Part shown: positions 24,881 through 30,230 of the stretch, in pieces
How the letters are laid out: each line of letters opens with the position of its first letter
Position numbering within the stretch: position 1 is the stretch's first letter
Source: RGIG1959 sp964564305
GTDB taxonomy: Bacteria; Bacillota; Clostridia; Oscillospirales; Acutalibacteraceae
Reading direction: 5' to 3'
Assembly (NCBI GenBank): GCA_964564305.1
Contig: CAZMAM010000017.1
Coordinates: forward strand, 1 to 30,230
DNA length: 30,230 nucleotides
Notes under the pieces: generated by a model
The model's input: only the letters and a program-made list of their open reading frames with translations
Databases searched by the model: none
What the model was told of the DNA's origin: nothing
Translations under genes and position numbers: made by a program

Positions 24881-26011
24881 TCAGTCTCCGCCGAACATTT
24901 TTTTGAGTTTGTCAAAAAAAGTGCTGCGTTTTTGGTAATTGTGCGTTCCGGTTGCGCTGTCAAAGCGGCGAAGCAGCTCTTTTTGTTCGGAGGAGAGATT
25001 TTTAGGCACTTCCACCGTCACGCAAAAAACCAAATCTCCGGGCCGCCTGCCCTGAACGTCCGCAAAGCCCTTGCCCCGCACACGAAGCATTTCCCCGGGC
25101 TGAGTCCCTTCTTTGATGGTGAACGGCATTTTGCCGTCCAGCGTGGGAACGGTAATCTCCGCGCCGAGCGCCGCCTGCGCGAAAGTAATCGGCAGATCAC
25201 AAAGGATGTCGTTGCCCCGGCGTTCGAAGAACGGATGCGGACGCACCGAAACCTGAACCTGCAAATCCCCCGCGGGTCCGCCGTTGCGCCCGGCGTTACC
25301 CTTGCCGCGAATAATCAGGGTCTGCCCGTCCGCGATACCGGCGGGGATATTCACCCCCACTTTTCGCCGAACGTTCACATGCCCGCTTCCGTGGCAGGCG
25401 GAACAAGGCGTTTGAATAATCCTTCCGGTGCCCCGGCAACGCCCGCAAACCGTCTGAGTCTGCATCATGCCGAACGGGGTACGCGTTTGCTGGCGTACCT
25501 GCCCCGTTCCGCCGCAATCCGGACAAACGGTGGGGGAGGTTCCCTTCGCCGCGCCGGATCCGCCGCATTCGGAACAGACCTCCACCAGATTCACATCCAC
25601 CTGCTTCTTACAGCCTCTGGCGGATTCCTCAAAAGAGATAACCGCCGTCGCGCCCGCATCGGTTCCCCGAACCGCCGCATTCGCGGAGGAGCGTCTGCCG
25701 CCCCCGCCGAAAAACGAGGAGAAAATATCCCCGAAATCCACATCCTGAAAGCCGCCGTACCCTCCGCCGGCGCCGAAATTCGGATCCACTCCGGCGTGAC
25801 CGAACTGGTCGTAGCGCGCCTTCTTTTCTTTATCCGAAAGCACCTCGTACGCTTCGTTGACTTCCTTAAAATGCGCCTCCGCCGCCTTATCGCCCGGGTG
25901 CAAATCCGGGTGGTACTGCTTGGCGAGCTTGTGATACGCTTTTTTAATCTCGTCTTCGGACGCATTGCGCTGAACGCCGAGCACTTCGTAGTAATCGCGT
26001 TTGTCCGCCAT
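24881..26011 (-). CDS. dnaJ: Chaperone protein DnaJ
   Basis: A 376-residue type I Hsp40. The J domain (residues 3-75) carries the HPD motif at 34-36 that triggers DnaK ATP hydrolysis. A Gly/Phe-rich linker follows (about 76-108, with FSSFFGGGG). The zinc-binding region has four CxxCxGxG repeats with cysteine pairs at 146/149, 163/166, 189/192 and 203/206. The remainder is the substrate-binding and dimerisation part (GKGNAGRNGGPAGDL). Length and order are normal. It starts at ATG 26011 with GGGAAAGGAA upstream, 59 nt after dnaK, and is the last gene of the CIRCE-controlled operon. Confidence 0.97.
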   Translation of the reverse strand: MADKRDYYEVLGVQRNASEDEIKKAYHKLAKQYHPDLHPGDKAAEAHFKEVNEAYEVLSDKEKKARYDQFGHAGVDPNFGAGGGYGGFQDVDFGDIFSSFFGGGGRRSSANAAVRGTDAGATAVISFEESARGCKKQVDVNLVEVCSECGGSGAAKGTSPTVCPDCGGTGQVRQQTRTPFGMMQTQTVCGRCRGTGRIIQTPCSACHGSGHVNVRRKVGVNIPAGIADGQTLIIRGKGNAGRNGGPAGDLQVQVSVRPHPFFERRGNDILCDLPITFAQAALGAEITVPTLDGKMPFTIKEGTQPGEMLRVRGKGFADVQGRRPGDLVFCVTVEVPKNLSSEQKELLRRFDSATGTHNYQKRSTFFDKLKKMFGGD

Positions 26012-26070
26012 GAAAGATTCCTTTCCCGAAAGTGAGCCGCCGCCAAACGCCGCCTTATGCCCGCTTTCCC

Positions 26071-27879
26071 TTATTTGACGTCTCCGTTATAATACTCGCC
26101 GCCGTCGGCGGGAGGCTCCTGCTGCCCGGGATTACCCTGCGGGGGAGCGCTTTGCCGGTACACTTTTTCCGCAACCTGGCCGAACGCCCTCATCAGTTCG
26201 TCTTTCTTCGCTTTGATGTTTTCGATATCCTCGCCCTTAAGCGCTTCTTTCACCGCCTCGATCTTTTGCCGGACTTCGGATTTTTCGTCTTCGGTGACCT
26301 TATCGCCGAAATCGTTCAGCGCCTTTTCGCACTGGTACACCGCTTGATCCGCCTCGTTGCGGGTTTCTACCTGTTCGCGGCGCTTTTTGTCCTCGGCGGC
26401 GTACTGCTCGGCATCTTTCACCGCTTTTTCCACATCTTCCTTGGACATATTGGTGTTGGAGGTGATGGTGATTTTCTGTTCTCTTCCGGTCGCCATGTCT
26501 TTCGCGCTGACGTTGACGATTCCGTTTGCGTCGATATCGAACGTGACCTCAATCTGCGGAACGCCGCGCGGCGCGGGCGCGATGCCGTCCAGATGGAACA
26601 TCCCTAAAGATTTATTGTCTCTGGCGAATTCCCGCTCGCCCTGAAGCACGTTAATTTCCACGGAGGGCTGGTTATCCGCCGCGGTGGAAAAGATTTGGCT
26701 CTTCTTGGTGGGAATGGTGGTGTTGCGCTCGATGACTTTCGTCATAATGCCGCCCATGGTTTCCACGCCCAAAGACAGCGGCGTGACGTCCAGAAGCAAA
26801 AGCCCCTTGACCTCGCCGCCCAGCACACCGCCCTGCAAAGCGGCGCCCATGGCCACACACTCATCCGGGTTTATGCCTTTAAACGGTTCTTTGCCCATGT
26901 AACTCTTGACCGCTTCCTGAACCGCGGGAATACGGGTGGATCCGCCCACCAGCAGCACTTTATCGATCTGGGAGGGGTTTAACCCGCTGTCGGAAAGCGC
27001 CTGTTTCACCGGCCCCATCGTCGCCTGAACCAAATCGGCGGTCAGGCGGTTGAAATCCGCGCGGGAAAGCGTAAGATCCAGATGTTTCGGCCCGTTCGCG
27101 TCCGCCGTGATAAACGGCAGATTGATGTTGCTCGTCACGCCGCCGGAAAGTTCAATCTTCGCTTTTTCCGCCGCTTCGCGCAGCCGCTGCATCGCCATTT
27201 TATCGCCGGAAAGATCGATGCCCTCGCTCTTTTTGAATTCAGCAAGCATCCAGTTGACGATTTTCTGATCGAAATCATCGCCGCCCAGCCGGTTATTTCC
27301 GGCGGTGGCCAGCACTTCCTGAACGCCATCGCCCATCTCGATAATGGAAACATCAAAGGTTCCGCCGCCCAGATCGTACACCATAATCTTCTGGTCGCTT
27401 TCTTTATCGATGCCGTAAGCGAGCGCGGCGGCGGTGGGTTCGTTGATAATGCGCTTGACATCCATGCCCGCAATCTTGCCCGCGTCTTTGGTCGCCTGAC
27501 GCTGTGCATCGGTAAAATAAGCGGGAACGGTGATGACCGCCTCGGTCACGGTGTCGCCCAGATAGCTCTCCGCGTCCGATTTCAATTTTTGCAAAATCAT
27601 CGCCGAGATTTCCTGCGGCGTGTAACTTTTGCCGTCCACCGTGACCTTGTGCCCGGTGCCCATTTCCCGTTTAATGGAAGAAATGGTGCGATCCGGATTG
27701 CTGATGGCCTGCTGTTTGGCCGTGCGCCCGACCAGACGCTCCCCGTCTTTTTTGAAGCCGACCACCGAAGGCGTAGTGCGCGCGCCCTCCGCATTGGGAA
27801 TGACCACCGCTTCGCCGCCCTCAATGACCGCGACACAGGAATTGGTGGTGCCCAAATCGATACCGATAATTTTTGCCAT
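26071..27879 (-). CDS. dnaK: Chaperone protein DnaK (Hsp70)
   Basis: A 602-residue ATP-dependent chaperone. The nucleotide-binding domain begins with IGIDLGTTNS (5-14) and contains VYDLGGGTFDVSI and LLVGGSTRIPAVQE, the three Hsp70 signatures. The N-terminal quarter has the short Gram-positive form (REMGTGHKVTVDG). The substrate-binding domain (LLLDVTPLSLGVETMGG) and helical lid follow; the C-terminal tail is short and ends in GEYYNGDVK. A consensus AAGGAGGT sits before ATG 27879. There is a gap of about 100 nt after grpE. Confidence 0.98.
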   Translation of the reverse strand: MAKIIGIDLGTTNSCVAVIEGGEAVVIPNAEGARTTPSVVGFKKDGERLVGRTAKQQAISNPDRTISSIKREMGTGHKVTVDGKSYTPQEISAMILQKLKSDAESYLGDTVTEAVITVPAYFTDAQRQATKDAGKIAGMDVKRIINEPTAAALAYGIDKESDQKIMVYDLGGGTFDVSIIEMGDGVQEVLATAGNNRLGGDDFDQKIVNWMLAEFKKSEGIDLSGDKMAMQRLREAAEKAKIELSGGVTSNINLPFITADANGPKHLDLTLSRADFNRLTADLVQATMGPVKQALSDSGLNPSQIDKVLLVGGSTRIPAVQEAVKSYMGKEPFKGINPDECVAMGAALQGGVLGGEVKGLLLLDVTPLSLGVETMGGIMTKVIERNTTIPTKKSQIFSTAADNQPSVEINVLQGEREFARDNKSLGMFHLDGIAPAPRGVPQIEVTFDIDANGIVNVSAKDMATGREQKITITSNTNMSKEDVEKAVKDAEQYAAEDKKRREQVETRNEADQAVYQCEKALNDFGDKVTEDEKSEVRQKIEAVKEALKGEDIENIKAKKDELMRAFGQVAEKVYRQSAPPQGNPGQQEPPADGGEYYNGDVK

Positions 27880-27979
27880 AATTCAATTACCTCCTTCGTG
27901 AAATGCGCGGGAACGCCCGCTGACTCTTTTGCTGTTTTCGCCGGTTTGCCAATTTTTCCGGTTTGCGGGCCGACGGCGC

Positions 27980-28648
27980 CTAATTCGCGACCTTCACCAT
28001 CGCCGGCCGGATCACTCTTCCGCCGACCGTATATCCCTTTTGAAACACTTCCGTCACCGTTTCCGGTTCAACGCCGTTTGCATCTTCCCGGCTCACCGCG
28101 TGGTGGATTTCCGGATCAAACGGCTTGCCCTCGGCCTCGATTTCGGTGAGCCCCAGCCCGTGCAGCAAATCCCGAAGCTGAGCCACCGTCATCTCTATTC
28201 CCTTGCGAAATTCCGGCCCGTCGGGCGAGCTCTCCGCGCGTTCGAACGCGTCCAGAACAGGCAGAAGAACCCGCATGACTTCCGATTTGGCGTACAGGCC
28301 GATGCTCTCCTTTTCCTGTTCGGTGCGGCGTTTAAAATTCGCGTACTCCGCCAGCATTCTGGCGTATTGATCTTTTAAGGCCGCAAGTTCGCGAGCGTTT
28401 TGCTCCGACGCATCGCCGGTTTCCTTTGGCTTTTCGGCGGGCGGTTCTTCCGCTTTTTCCGCCTTTTTGCGGGATTTGCCCGGCTTTTTTGACTGCGCCG
28501 GGTCTTTCGCCGGATTTTCCGGTTTGGCGCCCTGTTTTTGCGGCCCGTCCTCTGTTTGCGACGCCGCGGGTTCTTCCCGAATTTCGGGAGGAACTCCGTC
28601 TTCCTCTTTGCCGCTTTCGTTCTTGGCGGCGGTTTCCTGTGTTTTCAT
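27980..28648 (-). CDS. grpE: Nucleotide exchange factor GrpE
   Basis: A 222-residue cofactor that releases ADP from DnaK. The first 75 or so residues are a charged, Glu/Lys/Pro-rich disordered extension. The long helix (QYARMLAEYANFKRRTEQEKE) and C-terminal beta domain (PFDPEIHHAVSRED, VFQKGYTVGGRVIRPAMVKV) are typical. ATG 28648 follows the hrcA stop by 7 nt, with AGAGGTG overlapping that stop, so the two genes are translationally coupled. Confidence 0.96.
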   Translation of the reverse strand: MKTQETAAKNESGKEEDGVPPEIREEPAASQTEDGPQKQGAKPENPAKDPAQSKKPGKSRKKAEKAEEPPAEKPKETGDASEQNARELAALKDQYARMLAEYANFKRRTEQEKESIGLYAKSEVMRVLLPVLDAFERAESSPDGPEFRKGIEMTVAQLRDLLHGLGLTEIEAEGKPFDPEIHHAVSREDANGVEPETVTEVFQKGYTVGGRVIRPAMVKVAN

Positions 28649-28655
28649 GTTCGGT

Positions 28656-29708
28656 TCACCTCTGCCACAAATCCGCCATCAGGCGGCCCACCGTATACGC
28701 CGTATATTCCAACTGAGGAATGGCGCGGGAATAATCCATCCGCACCGGCCCGATAATTCCGATAGCCCCGCTGACCCGGCTGCCCGGAGAATACCGCGCC
28801 ACGATTACGCAGGATCCGGCAAGCTCCGGGAAGAGGCTCTCGCCGTCGAGCAAAATTTGAAGCCCGTCCCGCAAATCGGCGAGCATGCCCCGCAGCCGTT
28901 CGCCCCGGGAAAGAAAGCCAGCCAAACGCCTGAGATACTCAAAGGAATAATCCGGGTTTTCCCACAGTTGCCACTGACCGGAAAGCCGGACTTCTCCCTC
29001 TTCCTCGCTGCACATATCGTACACCGCCGTGGCGACACCCGCAAGATCCAGCCCGCCTTCCAAACGGGTGAGCAGGGTTTGCACCGCGGCCGGCGTAATC
29101 CGGCATAGCGGCTTTCCGCAAAGCGCGCGGTTGAGTTCCCCAGCGAGAGCCGAAACCTGGCTGTCGGAAACGGATTCGTCCACCCGGCACATGCGGGAAC
29201 GAAGGGTGCCGCAGGATGTCAGCACCGCCGCCATTACACCGCGCGGGGACAGCCGCACCAGTTCCACCGCCGCCAGCGTGCTCTCCGGTTCGGTGGGCGG
29301 TGTGGCCAAAGCGGCGCACCCGGTGCTTTCGCTGAGCAAACGGGACGCGGCGGAAAGCAGAAGCTGCGGATCTCCTCCCGCAGAAGAAAGCCGGCGGTCG
29401 ATATCCGCGCGGCGTTCCTGCCCCGGGGCCCGTCTGGGCATCAGTTGCTCGATATACAGGCGGTACGCCTTCGCCGTGGGTACTCTCCCGGCGGAAGTGT
29501 GCGGCTGCTCCAGATAACCCAATGCGCCCAAAGCCGCCATTTCCGCCCGAACCGTCGCGGGGGATGCGGCACTGGGCAGTACACCGGACAGAACTTTGGA
29601 ACCCACCGGTTCCCCTGTTTGAATGTACATTTCCACAATCGCTTTTAATATGGCCTTTTTGCGCCCTTCCAGCGTTTCCGTACCGCTCCCTCCTTTCCGG
29701 GAAAACAT
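28656..29708 (-). CDS. hrcA: Heat-inducible transcriptional repressor HrcA
   Basis: HrcA binds CIRCE operators and represses class I heat-shock genes. The N-terminal winged helix (RKKAILKAIVEMYIQTGEPVGSK, then SPATVRAEMAALGALGYL) ends in the hallmark TSAGRVPT; the dimerisation and effector part continues to residue 350. Start choice is uncertain. ATG 29708 gives 350 residues but has no ribosome site, and it abuts a MITE-type end. A perfect AAAGGAGGG (29696-29688) lies inside that frame, and the codon 6 nt after it is ACG (29681-29679), where alignment with the usual HrcA start (about ten residues before the first helix) would place the start. So the true start may be ACG, or an ATG altered in this sequence. 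It heads the operon hrcA-grpE-dnaK-dnaJ. Confidence 0.93.
   Translation of the reverse strand: MFSRKGGSGTETLEGRKKAILKAIVEMYIQTGEPVGSKVLSGVLPSAASPATVRAEMAALGALGYLEQPHTSAGRVPTAKAYRLYIEQLMPRRAPGQERRADIDRRLSSAGGDPQLLLSAASRLLSESTGCAALATPPTEPESTLAAVELVRLSPRGVMAAVLTSCGTLRSRMCRVDESVSDSQVSALAGELNRALCGKPLCRITPAAVQTLLTRLEGGLDLAGVATAVYDMCSEEEGEVRLSGQWQLWENPDYSFEYLRRLAGFLSRGERLRGMLADLRDGLQILLDGESLFPELAGSCVIVARYSPGSRVSGAIGIIGPVRMDYSRAIPQLEYTAYTVGRLMADLWQR
29688..29696 (-). promoter_or_regulatory. Orphan strong ribosome binding site inside the hrcA frame
   Basis: AAAGGAGGG on the minus strand, 12 nt after the ATG at 29708 and 6 nt before an in-frame ACG. It argues for a translation start downstream of 29708. 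Confidence 0.5.
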
Positions 29709-29770
29709 AAGACAACACCGTACAATGACCGCCTGATGGCTTTGCACGTCATCTGCCTGCGTCTTTTTCG
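29709..29770 (+). repeat. Partial MITE-like element, left half (copy B type)
   Basis: Matches the left third of copy B closely, including ggctttgcacgtca and ctgcctgcgtcttt, but stops there. It borders hrcA directly and lies in the leader of the heat-shock operon. Confidence 0.7.
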
Positions 29771-29839
29771 TTAAAGCAACACCGCACAAAGACCGGCTGC
29801 CGCCTCATCGTCGCCCGACGGCCGTCGGATATAATATAT
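29771..29839 (+). repeat. Partial MITE-like element, left half (copy A type)
   Basis: Follows the previous partial copy in tandem. It matches the left part of copy A (caccgcacaaagaccggctg, then gccg..cgtcggatataatata) and then stops. Two different left halves joined in tandem suggest nested insertion or recombination. The remaining leader, 29840-30006, shows nothing I can assign. Confidence 0.65.
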
Positions 29840-30006
29840 GCCGTGCTGTGTTTACACCCCCGCAAACCCCGAGCCCTGCGGTTTTACGGCCCAAGAGAAA
29901 TTTGCACCATAAAAATAAACCTGCGTTTATGCGTATTTCGGGGCAGCGCCGCTTGATTGCCCTGTTGAGCCGTATGGCCTGTGAAAATAATATAAATTTT
30001 TCAGCT

Positions 30007-30033
30007 TTGGCACTCTGTGCTCTTGAGTGCTAA
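30007..30033 (-). promoter_or_regulatory. CIRCE operator of the hrcA-grpE-dnaK-dnaJ operon
   Basis: TTGGCACTC, nine bases, GAGTGCTAA: the inverted repeat bound by HrcA (consensus TTAGCACTC-N9-GAGTGCTAA) with one mismatch. It overlaps the predicted transcription start, the expected position for repression. A further half-site, TTTGCACTC on the minus strand, lies just upstream of the -35 at 30075-30067. Confidence 0.95.
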
Positions 30034-30037
30034 CGAA

Positions 30038-30066
30038 AGCTTACCACGGCAAACCGCAATTGTCAA
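30038..30066 (-). promoter_or_regulatory. Promoter of the heat-shock operon
   Basis: A perfect -35 TTGACA (30066-30061), a 17-nt spacer and a -10 TAAGCT (30043-30038) on the minus strand, placing the start near 30031 inside CIRCE. The leader to hrcA is about 320 nt and includes the two partial MITE copies. Confidence 0.8.
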
Positions 30067-30173
30067 GAGTGCAAATGTGAATTCTTTGTAAACCCGGGAA
30101 AAAAGCCGTATAGATTGGATTTTATAGACACATTTTTATAGACTGGGTTCTGTCTCATCCGCCTGCGGAGCGT

Positions 30174-30193
30174 TTAGGCAATACCGCACAAAA
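30174..30193 (+). repeat. MITE-type terminal repeat near the window end
   Basis: ttaggcaataccgcacaaaa is the cleanest example of the inverted-repeat end. The sequence after it does not resemble copies A or B, so it may belong to a different element sharing the same end; the window stops 37 nt later. Confidence 0.55.
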
Positions 30194-30230
30194 CCTCAAG
30201 AAAACTAGTGCAAAGCGCTCTTAGTTGTGG

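Noticed and set aside
29840..30033. Small plus-strand open frame at 29848-30033
   Set aside because: It has no ribosome site, overlaps the CIRCE operator and lies in the untranslated leader of the heat-shock operon.
1..30230. CRISPR array
   Set aside because: No regularly spaced direct repeats were seen; the repeated sequences are dispersed MITE-like copies or protein-domain repeats.

Overview
The window looks like chromosomal DNA from a moderately GC-rich Clostridia-type Gram-positive bacterium, probably a gut member of the Oscillospirales/Ruminococcaceae. The evidence is the hrcA-grpE-dnaK-dnaJ operon under a CIRCE operator, a class C (pilin-type) sortase beside an LPLTG-anchored surface protein, a zapA-U32 peptidase pair, SigA-like promoters with AGGAGG ribosome binding sites, and short dispersed repeats. 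The taxon is inferred from protein style only. Most genes are on the minus strand; zapA, the U32 gene, a tRNA and an asparaginase-like gene form a plus-strand island.

Layout. Positions 1-3800: a minus-strand two-gene operon with a 984-residue repeat/winged-helix-like protein of unknown function followed by a PP-loop (PAPS-reductase family) protein that is broken at the window edge. Its promoter has a run of nine G between good -35 and -10 boxes. Positions 3800-9300: a 1628-residue secreted protein with a transglutaminase-like domain, many CxxC repeats and a dockerin-like C-terminus, with its own strong promoter and terminator. Positions 9300-13200: zapA, a U32 peptidase overlapping it by 4 nt, tRNA-Arg(CCT) with promoter and terminator, and a divergent asparaginase. 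Positions 13420-24510: class C sortase and a giant surface adhesin that would be about 3200 residues but is interrupted by three single-base deletions, one in a G9 tract. Positions 24680-30066: dnaJ, dnaK, grpE, hrcA, then the CIRCE operator and promoter.

How the genes connect. HrcA represses its own heat-shock operon through CIRCE, and GrpE/DnaK/DnaJ form the chaperone cycle. The sortase would anchor or polymerise the LPLTG adhesin. The transglutaminase/dockerin protein is a second large secreted product but has no sorting signal. ZapA (divisome) and the U32 protein (RNA hydroxylation family) are translationally coupled.

Two themes run across the window. First, two G9 homopolymers sit where slippage would matter: one in a promoter spacer, one in the adhesin reading frame. 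Second, a short repeat family of about 175 bp with inverted ends (MITE-like) is scattered in non-coding DNA, including the leaders of the hrcA operon and the adhesin gene. The best candidate for something undescribed is the operon at 1-3800, a repeat/wHTH protein plus PP-loop enzyme with a possibly phase-variable promoter; its function cannot be assigned from sequence alone.
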